DNA from: Waterburya agarophytonicola KI4
Lineage (GTDB): Bacteria; Cyanobacteriota; Cyanobacteriia; Cyanobacteriales; Xenococcaceae
Length of the DNA: 64,000 nucleotides
NCBI RefSeq assembly: GCF_020640915.1
Contig: NZ_JADWDC010000002.1
Span: forward strand, 5,832 to 69,831
Direction of reading: 5' to 3'
Under the pieces are notes generated by a model that ran no database searches, was not told the origin of the DNA, and saw only the letters and a program-made list of their open reading frames with translations. Below are positions 36,038 through 43,395 of the stretch, in pieces (position 1 is the first letter of the stretch; every line of letters begins with the position of its first letter). The position numbers were made by a program, and so were the translations under genes.

Positions 36038-37564
36038 ATGCTATATGTGCCAAGTTTTTTAAAATTACCCATGAAGCCAGTTAGCAATCAAGCACGTAAG
36101 TTTTGGCAAAAATTACCCGTGCGTCGTCGTGGGTTGGTTATTGTGGCAATTCCGATTACTTGTTTGATCGCTTCTTTAACGGTGTTTAGTTTACTGCAAA
36201 TCAAACTAATTGAGCGGGAACGTCAAGTCAACCAGGCTCACAAGATCTACACAGAAACTCAACGCTTAATCACCACCATTGCCAATGCAGAAACAGGAGT
36301 TCAAGGATATTTAATTACAGGAGAAGAAGCATATTTAGATTCTTATCAAGTTGCCTCAACTATTGTGCTGGAATCTTTTCAAGAATTACAACCTCTAATT
36401 CAAGACGATTTTCACCAACAAGAAAGATTTAAATTAGCCCAACAACAATTAGATGAAAGTTTAACGCTTCTGGAAAAACTCCAACAAAGTAGAGGGGAAC
36501 TAGAAATTAACTCTCAAGAGGCTATTTCTCCAGTGCAATTAACTGAATCAATAGATCGCACCAGAGCTGTAGTGGAAGAAGCTAAGTGGTATTTGTATTT
36601 AATTTCCACCATGGAAGAACGTCGTCTCTTGGTTTATCAGCATAATCTGGATGCACAGAAATTATTTTATTGGCTTTTGTTAGGTATTGTGGTGGGGCTT
36701 GGTACTCTCGCTTCCTTGATCGCCATTTATTTAATCTATCGTTTAGACGATGAATTGCAACAGAAAGAAGATCGTCTCTGTCAGACTAATAAACTACTGG
36801 CTCAGGTTAATGAACAGTTACAACTATTTACTGCCAATGCTTCCCACGAATTAAGAGCGCCTCTAGCAGCAATCATGAGTAATGCCCAAGCAGGATTACT
36901 CGCCCCCTCCCACGATCTTGAGCAACCCCGCCAGAGATTAGCCAAAATTGTCACCCTCGCCAAGTCGATGAGTGGACTAATTGGTAATTTATTATTCTTA
37001 GCCCGACAAGAAAATATTCTTGATTCAACCTTGATGGAAACAGTGGATATCGTTGTTGTTTTGGCTCAATTAGTTGAGGAATTTTCGACACAAGCAGCCG
37101 AGAAAAATTTATGTTTCCAAAATCATCTACCAGATCGGGCAATGCTGCTTCAGGTAGAACCAGAATTACTCCGTCAAGCCGTTGCTAATTTACTGAGTAA
37201 TGCCATTAAATATTCCGATCCTGGAGACACCATCATTTTAAGCTTACAAGCCCAAACAGAGTGGGTTTTAATTCGAGTAGAAGATAATGGCATGGGTATT
37301 CCCGATCGCATGCTGCCCGATATTTTTAAACCTTTCTATCGAGTGGATAAAGTACGATCGCGTCAAACAGGGGGCTTTGGTTTAGGATTGGCGATCGCCC
37401 AACAAATTGTTCAAGCTCATGGTGGAGGAATTAAGGTTGACAGTATAGTTGATCGCGGTTCGACTTTTACCATTCTTTTGCCACGAACAATTAACCAGCA
37501 AAACTTAATGAGTAAAACTTGTCACACTTTTGAGAGTGCGATCGACGATAATAAACATATCTAA
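36038..37564 (+). CDS. CHASE3-type sensor histidine kinase
   Basis: The 508-residue kinase has an N-terminal helix (about 31-52), a CHASE3-like periplasmic sensor (about 55-205; ANAETGVQGYLITGEEAYLDSY is the typical region, quoted here in parts as ETGVQGYLITGEE), a second helix (about 208-232), phosphoacceptor H270 in ASHELRAPLAAI and an HATPase with GGFGLGLAIAQQIVQAHGG. The start could be at M12 (36071) instead of 36038. It pairs with the response regulator directly upstream. Confidence 0.92.
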   Translation: MLYVPSFLKLPMKPVSNQARKFWQKLPVRRRGLVIVAIPITCLIASLTVFSLLQIKLIERERQVNQAHKIYTETQRLITTIANAETGVQGYLITGEEAYLDSYQVASTIVLESFQELQPLIQDDFHQQERFKLAQQQLDESLTLLEKLQQSRGELEINSQEAISPVQLTESIDRTRAVVEEAKWYLYLISTMEERRLLVYQHNLDAQKLFYWLLLGIVVGLGTLASLIAIYLIYRLDDELQQKEDRLCQTNKLLAQVNEQLQLFTANASHELRAPLAAIMSNAQAGLLAPSHDLEQPRQRLAKIVTLAKSMSGLIGNLLFLARQENILDSTLMETVDIVVVLAQLVEEFSTQAAEKNLCFQNHLPDRAMLLQVEPELLRQAVANLLSNAIKYSDPGDTIILSLQAQTEWVLIRVEDNGMGIPDRMLPDIFKPFYRVDKVRSRQTGGFGLGLAIAQQIVQAHGGGIKVDSIVDRGSTFTILLPRTINQQNLMSKTCHTFESAIDDNKHI

Positions 37565-37599
37565 ATTCAGCCTGGTTATTATCATCAGATTTATGGCTC

Positions 37600-38013
37600 G
37601 TGAAACTCCAGAAGGCGATCGCTAAAACTACATCTGTCTCAATCTTCTTGACTCTCTTTGTGATATTGAACCACAAAGATCGAGACTTAGTTAATCATTC
37701 TTTATTATTGAGCTGGTTCTCTGTCAATGCCCAAGAGAGTCAGCAGGTAGTTGCTATTAAAGATTTACAACCAGGGAAAATTCAAACGGTATCAGGTATT
37801 GTTGCTGCTTTATGTGATGATGAATTTATTTTACGGGATGATAGTAGCCCCGTTGTGGTTAAAGTCGATTTAGAAGCCAAAAATATTAGACTGTTTCAAG
37901 GAGAAAAAGTAGCTGTTAGTGGTATTTACTTTCAAAATGAATTGGAAGCTTTTGAGATCCGCAGAACAAATGGTGAAGTATTTAAGTTAAATGCTGCTAG
38001 TGAAGATTTATAA
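37600..38013 (+). CDS. Secreted OB-fold-like protein
   Basis: A 137-residue product beginning at GTG 37600 with a probable signal peptide or anchor (about 10-25, TSVSIFLTLFVIL). The mature part (VVAIKDLQPGKIQTVSGIVAALCDDEFILRDDSSPVVVKVDL and on; key parts QTVSGIVAALCDDEFILRD) resembles bacterial OB-fold stress proteins of the YgiW/YdeI kind. It lies 36 bp behind the kinase gene and could be its target or periplasmic partner (inference). Confidence 0.7.
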   Translation: MKLQKAIAKTTSVSIFLTLFVILNHKDRDLVNHSLLLSWFSVNAQESQQVVAIKDLQPGKIQTVSGIVAALCDDEFILRDDSSPVVVKVDLEAKNIRLFQGEKVAVSGIYFQNELEAFEIRRTNGEVFKLNAASEDL

Positions 38014-38091
38014 TAAGTTGCGTTTCAAATAAAGCTAGATCTTATATTTCTTCTTCTTATTTTTAACTTGTATTTAAAGGTCAGTTAACCT

Positions 38092-38126
38092 TGACATATT
38101 GATGTCATATTTATTTCCCATAATAA
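38092..38126 (+). promoter_or_regulatory. Shared 35-bp control block, site 3 (precursor peptide)
   Basis: TGACATATTGATGTCA (38092-38107), then TATTTATTTCCC and ATAATAA. The -10-like CATAAT begins 11 nt behind the palindrome, as at the other sites. The start codon of the double-glycine peptide is 96 nt further on. Confidence 0.85.
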
Positions 38127-38132
38127 AGACAG

Positions 38133-38162
38133 TTAATCCTCTAGACAATAACTAAGGATTAA
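38133..38162 (+). promoter_or_regulatory. 5'-UTR stem-loop of the precursor mRNA
   Basis: TTAATCCT (38133-38140) and AGGATTAA (38155-38162) form a perfect 8-bp stem with a 14-nt loop between the predicted start of transcription and the ribosome binding site. It may stabilise the leader mRNA. Confidence 0.5.
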
Positions 38163-38203
38163 TTCTCAAAATAAATAGAAATTAAGCATAAGGAGACAAA
38201 CAA

Positions 38204-38392
38204 ATGTCTAATAACTATGATAACGGTTTAGCCTTATTTGCAGGATGCGACAGTCTTTTCCAAGACTTGACTGCTGCTGATGAATCTACTATTGCTGGTG
38301 GTCGTCGCGGTCGTGGTCGTGGTCGTAGTAGCAATACTAGCGGTCGTAGTAGTAATACTAGCGGTCGTACCCGTACTCGTACTGGCAGATAA
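38204..38392 (+). CDS. Double-glycine RiPP precursor, Arg/Ser/Thr-rich core
   Basis: A 62-residue peptide. Residues 1-33 form a leader ending LTAADESTIAGG: L at -12, T at -11, D at -8, I at -4 and Gly-Gly at -2/-1, the consensus for C39 peptidases. The 29-residue core begins RRGRGRGR, then two exact SSNTSGR units and TRTRTGR. It has 11 Ser/Thr, 10 Arg, 6 Gly, 2 Asn and no Cys. A strong ribosome binding site (AAGGAGA, 38190-38196) precedes it. Downstream on the same strand are a kinase and a HopA1-type lyase that could dehydrate the Ser/Thr. Without modification it would be a cationic secreted peptide. Nucleotide repeats in the core suggest recent expansion. Confidence 0.88.
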   Translation: MSNNYDNGLALFAGCDSLFQDLTAADESTIAGGRRGRGRGRSSNTSGRSSNTSGRTRTRTGR

Positions 38393-38400
38393 TATTCTTT

Positions 38401-38445
38401 TCTTTTTGGGGTGAATATTGAGCAAGAATATCCACCCCAAAAAGA
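38401..38445 (+). terminator. 19-bp hairpin behind the precursor gene
   Basis: Arms at 38401-38419 and 38427-38445 (TCTTTTTGGGGTG core) pair over 19 bp with one mismatch and a 7-nt loop, 8 bp behind the stop codon. No T-run follows, so it probably stabilises the 3' end or attenuates rather than terminates fully. Confidence 0.65.
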
Positions 38446-38494
38446 TAGTCAAGGATATTACTTTATCCCCAGCTAAAAAGTCTACTTTCATTAT

Positions 38495-38544
38495 ACTAGG
38501 GTTTTTAATGTCGAGACATCGGGATTGGAAACCCTAGTTCTTTT
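38495..38544 (+). terminator. Second hairpin with T-rich tail
   Basis: ACTAGGGTTT (38495-38504) and AAACCCTAGT (38529-38538) are perfect arms, with an inner ATGTC-GA-GACAT stem in the loop, followed by TCTTTTC. With the preceding hairpin it would limit read-through from the precursor into the enzyme genes. Confidence 0.65.
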
Positions 38545-38616
38545 CAAGTTAAGAGATTTAGTAATAAGTAATCAAAAAAAACAATTAACAGATGACGGCA
38601 TAAGAGTATAAAAATC

Positions 38617-39804
38617 ATGGTTTTTAGCTTAAGTTCGCACAATGTTTGGCAGTATTTACAAGCTAGAAATATTTGCTCATCTACCGAAATATCTCCTAGC
38701 GCAATTAAACCCAAGGATTGTAAAAATTTTAATCTTTTGGTTAGTTTTTCTGATAATTGCCATTATCTAGTTAAACAGGAATGTTGGGATACTCAAGGTA
38801 AAACTAAAGGAGAATTTCAGCAGGAATGGCTAATTCAAAGGTTAGTTCGTCACTTCCCTCAACTTAATTGTTTACAGAATGTTATTAGTGAAGCTATTGA
38901 TTACGATCGCGACAACTCGATTATTGTTTTTAATTATCTAAATAACTATTGCGATCTCGCTAATTTTTATGATCAACATCAGATTTTTCCAACTGCGATC
39001 GCTACAGCACTAGGCGAGACTTTAGCAACTATTCATCGTCTTACTTTTAAGCAAAATAATTATCGCGATTTTTTAGCTAAAGATAGTAACTATAACTTAC
39101 AGAAACAACCTAATCTACTTAAATACTTGAGTCGAATTAAACCCGAATTAATCGGAAAAGTGGGAGAAGATGCTTTTAAATTTTATCGACTCTATCAACG
39201 GGAGGTAGTAATTGGTGAAGCAATTGCTCAACTTGAGAAAAAGTGGCTTCCTTGTTGTCTTACTCATCGTGATTTTCGCTTAGCTAATATTTTAGTTTCT
39301 CTATCTTGCCAAGCAGCTCTTAATGAAGCTGAATTAATATCTCTTAGCAAGAGAAAAGATGAGGCAATTATTCGTATTATTGATTGGGAAAGATTTAGCT
39401 GGGGCGATCCTGCTTTTGATTTGGGAACTATTATTGCTAATTATCTTAAATTATGGCTGGGTAGTTTGATTGTCGGGACGGATATTGATATTCGCACTAC
39501 TTTAAGTTTAGCGACTACTCCTTTAGCATTTATTCAACCTAGTTTAGTGGCTTTAACTAATTCTTATTTAGCGGCTTTTCCCGAAATTACTCATCATAAT
39601 TCTGATTTTTTAACTAAAGCAATTCAATTTGCTGGTTATCATTTAATCGAGTTAATTCTGGCAAAAATAGAATATCGCGAACCTTTTGATAATACAGGAA
39701 TTTGTCTGCTTCAGATTGCCAAGATGTTGTTGTGTCATCCTCAAGAGTCAATGATGACTGTATTTGGACAAGAGATGAACAATGAAGAATTAGCTCGTAC
39801 ATAA
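38617..39804 (+). CDS. APH-fold kinase (LanK/TvaC-like) of the RiPP locus
   Basis: The 395-residue protein has the aminoglycoside/choline-kinase fold: catalytic loop CLTHRDFRLANILV (around residues 219-232) and metal-binding IIDWERFSWGDPAFDLG about 40 residues later. The usual substrate-binding C-terminal helices follow. Next to a HopA1-type protein, such kinases (LxmK of lexapeptide, TvaC of thioviridamide) phosphorylate Ser/Thr of a precursor peptide before elimination. The putative precursor is 225 bp upstream and the lyase 33 bp downstream. By sequence alone it could be another small-molecule kinase; the context decides. Confidence 0.82.
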   Translation: MVFSLSSHNVWQYLQARNICSSTEISPSAIKPKDCKNFNLLVSFSDNCHYLVKQECWDTQGKTKGEFQQEWLIQRLVRHFPQLNCLQNVISEAIDYDRDNSIIVFNYLNNYCDLANFYDQHQIFPTAIATALGETLATIHRLTFKQNNYRDFLAKDSNYNLQKQPNLLKYLSRIKPELIGKVGEDAFKFYRLYQREVVIGEAIAQLEKKWLPCCLTHRDFRLANILVSLSCQAALNEAELISLSKRKDEAIIRIIDWERFSWGDPAFDLGTIIANYLKLWLGSLIVGTDIDIRTTLSLATTPLAFIQPSLVALTNSYLAAFPEITHHNSDFLTKAIQFAGYHLIELILAKIEYREPFDNTGICLLQIAKMLLCHPQESMMTVFGQEMNNEELART

Positions 39805-39837
39805 CTAATTAAGCGATCGCAGTCAGGAAGTGAAGTA

Positions 39838-40905
39838 ATGGAAATATTGAAACAGCTATCATCAGAATTGGCAGCTAGTTTAGAAGATATTGTCAATAAA
39901 ATTGAAATTGGTACGGATTTTTATCTCAGACATCCAGATTATGCTCCTTTAGAAATTGCCCCAGAAATAGTCGATAATTTGCAAAAGTTACCAAAAGAAT
40001 TTCAAAATCGATATTTTAGTTTGCAGTTGCGTAGTTATTTGGCAGATATTTATTTTCATGGTTGTATTAATCAAATTAATTCATCAGTAAAGGAAATTAG
40101 TATACCTCTGGAGAATAACAGTATTAAAGGAGTAGATCGCGATTTTTACGAACAACTAGAAGCTAATAATTTTGGCACAGGTTATTTCGATCCTGGCTGG
40201 TTAGTAATTAGAGAAGAAGAAGCTGGAAGTTTAGCTGTACAAAAAGATAATCTAACTTTTCATATTCAACGCGATCGCCATTTAGCCACTCAAGATTCTC
40301 AAGCTAATATTAACGAGCTTGTTGCAATTTTATTACCTCATAATCGCTGGCAAGATGAATTTTATGTAGCCATTAGTAATCATGGGTTAGTAGATTTTTC
40401 TCAGGATAATCAACAGCAAGTGATCGAGATTTATTTCAATACTAGCCCTGAAGGGGCAATTGTCTTGATGAGAGAATTAACCAGACAATTGAACGATATT
40501 AAAATTCCCTTCACTTTAAAAGTTCTTGACAATCCTCATAATTATCCCTGTTATGATGCGGTAATTTTAGAAATTTTTTGTATTGACTATTTAATAGTCA
40601 ATGAAATAATTAAAGCCATCTATCCAGATATACAGCCACATTTATATAATGAAACTCCAATCTGTACCTTCAAGTTAGCACCAGGAATTAGTTTGGCAGA
40701 AGCAACAGAAGACGGTTTTGTGAATAGTCGTTGTGGCGCGATCGCCTCTGGTTTATTAACTGCTTGGTATGAAGAAGATAATTCTCCTCAAAATCGTCTT
40801 CAATGTATAAAACAAGCATTTAGGTCACAAAAAATCAGTTGTCAATCTCCCTATTTACTGCAAAAACAAACGAGAAAAAATCAATATATACCTTTTGATA
40901 GATAA
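39838..40905 (+). CDS. HopA1-family protein, putative phospho-Ser/Thr lyase (LanY/TvaD-like)
   Basis: The 355-residue product matches the T3SS effector HopA1 family pattern: FYVAISNHGLVDF, then YFNTSPEGAIVLMRELTRQLN, IPFTLKVLDNP and YDAVILEIF in the order found in that family (residues about 180-265). In RiPP clusters these proteins eliminate phosphate from phospho-Ser/Thr, giving Dha/Dhb. The ribosome binding site (AGGAAG) is good. It directly follows the APH kinase and I infer that the two form the dehydratase. No cyclase or thioamidation gene is adjacent. Confidence 0.85.
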   Translation: MEILKQLSSELAASLEDIVNKIEIGTDFYLRHPDYAPLEIAPEIVDNLQKLPKEFQNRYFSLQLRSYLADIYFHGCINQINSSVKEISIPLENNSIKGVDRDFYEQLEANNFGTGYFDPGWLVIREEEAGSLAVQKDNLTFHIQRDRHLATQDSQANINELVAILLPHNRWQDEFYVAISNHGLVDFSQDNQQQVIEIYFNTSPEGAIVLMRELTRQLNDIKIPFTLKVLDNPHNYPCYDAVILEIFCIDYLIVNEIIKAIYPDIQPHLYNETPICTFKLAPGISLAEATEDGFVNSRCGAIASGLLTAWYEEDNSPQNRLQCIKQAFRSQKISCQSPYLLQKQTRKNQYIPFDR

Positions 40906-41053
40906 TTTTTAGGATTAATATAAAGTTACTAATTTTATATTAAAATGATGATAAAAAAATGATTTAATCGTGATACAAATATGATAAAAAAGACAAGAAA
41001 ATTATTGATTAAAATGATAGTATACAGATATTAAAATACTTAATATTTAGTTA

Positions 41054-41611
41054 ATGGATTCTCTGGCTACAACTTTTTTAGCTTTGGGCTTGGCTGCCGA
41101 TGCTTTTGCCGTATCTCTTACTAGCGGATTATTAATCCAAAGAATTAAAATCAACAAAGCATTGAAAATTGCTTTATTTTTTGGCGGATTTCAATTTTTA
41201 ATGACCTTAATTGGTTGGTTGTGCGGGATTAAATTTAGTGATTTTATTGTTGATTTCGATCATTGGATTGCTTTTGGTTTACTAAGTTTTATTGGAGGTA
41301 AGATGATTTACGAATCATTTCAGTTACCAACTGAAAGAGAAAAATATAATCCTGTGGATTCCTATACGCTTTTAGTACTGGCGATCGCTACTAGTATTGA
41401 TGCTCTAGCTGCTGGATTAGGACTATCTTTAATTAAAAATTCAATTATTTTGGCAGCCACTTTAATTGGCGTAATTACTTTTTGTTTGTCTTTTATTGGC
41501 GTATTTATCGGTCATAAAATTGGCGATCGTGTAAATCATCAAATTGAGGTTATGGGAGGAATGATTTTGATTTTTATTGGTAGTAAAATCCTATTTGAGC
41601 ATTTAGCATGA
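41054..41611 (+). CDS. mntP: MntP-family putative Mn2+ efflux pump
   Basis: The 185-residue protein has six membrane helices and the family features: LGLAADAFAVSLTSG in helix 1 and IATSIDALAAGLGLSL in helix 4, both with the conserved Asp. MntP exports Mn2+ in E. coli. With the UPF0016 pair at 24.1-24.8 kb the window thus encodes two unrelated Mn2+ exporters. The short AT-rich upstream region shows no yybP-ykoY riboswitch that I can recognise. Confidence 0.9.
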   Translation: MDSLATTFLALGLAADAFAVSLTSGLLIQRIKINKALKIALFFGGFQFLMTLIGWLCGIKFSDFIVDFDHWIAFGLLSFIGGKMIYESFQLPTEREKYNPVDSYTLLVLAIATSIDALAAGLGLSLIKNSIILAATLIGVITFCLSFIGVFIGHKIGDRVNHQIEVMGGMILIFIGSKILFEHLA

Positions 41612-41688
41612 TTGGCAGATATGAAGAGATAATATAATTATTTGCTGGTTTAATCTCTTCACCTCTTTACCAATTAATTAACTATTGT

Positions 41689-41976
41689 TTATAATTTTGA
41701 GCTTGGTTTACGGCGACTTTTCCACCACATTGAAATACCAGTAAAAGTTAAAAACAATAATCCTAGAGCATTGAGAAAAGGAAAACTTTTCTGAAAATCA
41801 ATGTAGCCAAAATCTCCTTTATGCCAATGAATTGCCCAGCGTAGCTTATCTTCAAAACCGCCTAATTCACCAATTTGAAATATTACTCCAGTGATTACCG
41901 TTAATAAAATTGGTAAAATCATAATCGGTGCAAGTAACCGATGCCATTTTCTAATTTTAGTTGCATTAAGTTTCAT
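41689..41976 (-). CDS. Small PepSY-associated membrane protein
   Basis: A 95-residue protein with two helices (about 13-35, LLAPIMILPILLTVITGVIF, and 67-85, FLNALGLLFLTFTGISMWW) and the short motif KWHRLLAP before the first helix, typical of PepSY-TM proteins. It is much shorter than the full PepSY-TM proteins (about 400-500), so only the first helix pair is present. A role in redox or metal handling is possible. It is cotranscribed with the lipoprotein gene upstream (46-bp gap). Confidence 0.7.
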   Translation of the reverse strand: MKLNATKIRKWHRLLAPIMILPILLTVITGVIFQIGELGGFEDKLRWAIHWHKGDFGYIDFQKSFPFLNALGLLFLTFTGISMWWKSRRKPSSKL

Positions 41977-42022
41977 TTTTTTCTACCAAAATGACTATAT
42001 CGCTGAAGAGTTTGTTTAGAGT

Positions 42023-42214
42023 TTAATCTTCTTCACCACCTTCACCACCTTCACCACCTTCATCAGTTTTTGGTGATTGTTGTTCGGTATTAACACCTTC
42101 TTCGCCCCCTTCACTCCCTTCCGTATCACCGATTTCACATCCACTCAAATTAGTCATCAAACCTAAGAATAAAGCGATCGTTAATGCCCTAGAAGTTGTT
42201 TTTTTATAATCCAT
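42023..42214 (-). CDS. Small acidic lipoprotein
   Basis: A 63-residue product with a lipoprotein signal: basic start, hydrophobic stretch ALTIALFLGLMTNLSGC, Cys at position 26 as lipid site. The mature part is only acidic residues, Gly, Ser, Thr and Gln, ending GGEGGEGGEED from a 9-bp repeat. It is likely surface- or periplasm-exposed, perhaps cation-binding. It precedes the PepSY-like gene. Confidence 0.75.
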   Translation of the reverse strand: MDYKKTTSRALTIALFLGLMTNLSGCEIGDTEGSEGGEEGVNTEQQSPKTDEGGEGGEGGEED

Positions 42215-42365
42215 TTTTCTTATCTTGATTTAATTAATGCAAAGGCATATTAAATACCTATACTTGTTATTTTTATTTATAATTGATTAATCCACAATTT
42301 TATTATTTTTACATAAAAATTAATAATTAATTGATTACATGACAGTCAATCAAAATTAAATCCTT

Positions 42366-42400
42366 TGACATATTGGTGTCATATTTTTCCGCAATAATAA
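42366..42400 (+). promoter_or_regulatory. Shared 35-bp control block, site 4 (orphan)
   Basis: TGACATATTGGTGTCA (one mismatch in the dyad), then TATTTTTCCGCA and ATAATAA, same spacing as at the other three sites. No intact member of the peptide system follows it: downstream are a hairpin with a T-run and a truncated glycosyltransferase frame. Confidence 0.8.
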
Positions 42401-42433
42401 CAATTCATAAATACAAATAATTGTGCTTAAAAA

Positions 42434-42467
42434 GCAGAGCAAAACATACATAAAACTCTGCATTTTT
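42434..42467 (+). terminator. Hairpin with T-run behind site 4
   Basis: GCAGAG (42434-42439) and CTCTGC (42456-42461) followed by ATTTTTC. Transcription from site 4 would reach it within about 60 nt, so it may end a very short transcript or attenuate. Confidence 0.55.
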
Positions 42468-42494
42468 CTGTACTATGACGAATGGATTATTATA

Positions 42495-42968
42495 ATGAAT
42501 TACTATATTGTTTTGACGAGAGTGCATGCTAAACGTTTTGAAGAAGCATCTTCGGCAACAGCAGAACTACCTAAATTCGATTTAAGCATGCTCGCCGAAA
42601 GTCTGAATGCTTCTTTTATCACTCCAAAATCTTATCCCATCAAACTTATTGACAAAATTCGCGCTAATTTAGCAGGAATACCAGAAAATTGGGCATTTGC
42701 TAGAGCGATCGCATCTCAATTAGGGGCAGATGATGTCGTTTTTTGTCCTGGAGAAGAAATCGGCATTCCTCTTGCGAGTATTTGTAGTACAAAAACAGAA
42801 CGACCAAAAATTGTAGTCTGGTTTCACCGTATTACTGGCTTAAAAGCTCGCGTTGCTCTAAAACTATTTAAAGCAATTCGTTCACCATTGCTCGTTAATT
42901 TAACAAGCAATGCAGTTTCCCACTGTGTTCCTATCGGATTGTTCATCTGTGCGATAGAAAACTTTTAA
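42495..42968 (+). pseudogene. Glycosyltransferase (GT4-type) N-terminal fragment
   Basis: From ATG 42495 the frame encodes an N-terminus of a family-4-like glycosyltransferase: YYIVLTRVHAKRFEEA, then ENWAFARAIASQLGADDVVFCPGEEIG and KIVVWFHRITGLKARVALKLFK (described here by parts). About 115 residues follow the family; then the sequence changes to an unrelated tail and stops at 42968. Real enzymes of this type have over 350 residues. It is a 5' fragment joined to foreign DNA. Confidence 0.75.
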
Positions 42969-43090
42969 GCGATCGCTGGGGTGACGAGAGTTCAGGAGGA
43001 GCAAGAAGAAAATACTATTGTTTGACTGAGCTAGGGGTCAAAACTCTCACCGATGTCCAAGAATATCGACAGCAGTTAGCTAAAAGCTAA
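42935..43090 (+). pseudogene. PadR-family regulator C-terminal fragment
   Basis: A frame without start, overlapping the tail of the glycosyltransferase fragment, reads DRKLLSDRWGDESSGGARRK then YYCLTELGVKTLTDVQEYR, the typical wing and end (GGxRRKYYxLTxxG) of a PadR winged-helix repressor. The N-terminal helix-turn-helix is missing. It was joined to the glycosyltransferase fragment by a deletion or rearrangement. Confidence 0.7.
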
Positions 43091-43395
43091 TTCCAAGTTT
43101 CAGCCTCTCTAAAACTAACGCTAGGAAATAGAGACAAAAAAAGAAGAGCAAGAGTTTACGATCGCAAGATCGACAAAACTCACTCTGTAAATAATCGAAA
43201 CGATTTATCTTGATGTGAATGTGCTCTTTTATTGCCAAGTATTCATGTTTTTGATGAATTACAATGCAGTTTTAGAACAGACAAGTTACTGCCAAGTAAA
43301 TTTAAGTCGCATCAAGCTCTCTCATGAAACTCTCACATAAATGTAAATTAGAAGTAAAGATATCTTTGGGGAGTTTCACTTTTTGCTTTTAACTA
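43091..43395. other. Intergenic region, 305 bp
   Basis: AT-rich, with no reading frame, clear hairpin or operator copy. It probably contains the promoter of the secreted TPR gene. Confidence 0.45.

Noticed and set aside
38234-38491. Minus-strand frame with Thr-rich repeats over the precursor gene
   Set aside because: It is the antisense of the repetitive core; it lacks a ribosome binding site, whereas the plus frame has one, a control block and a leader.
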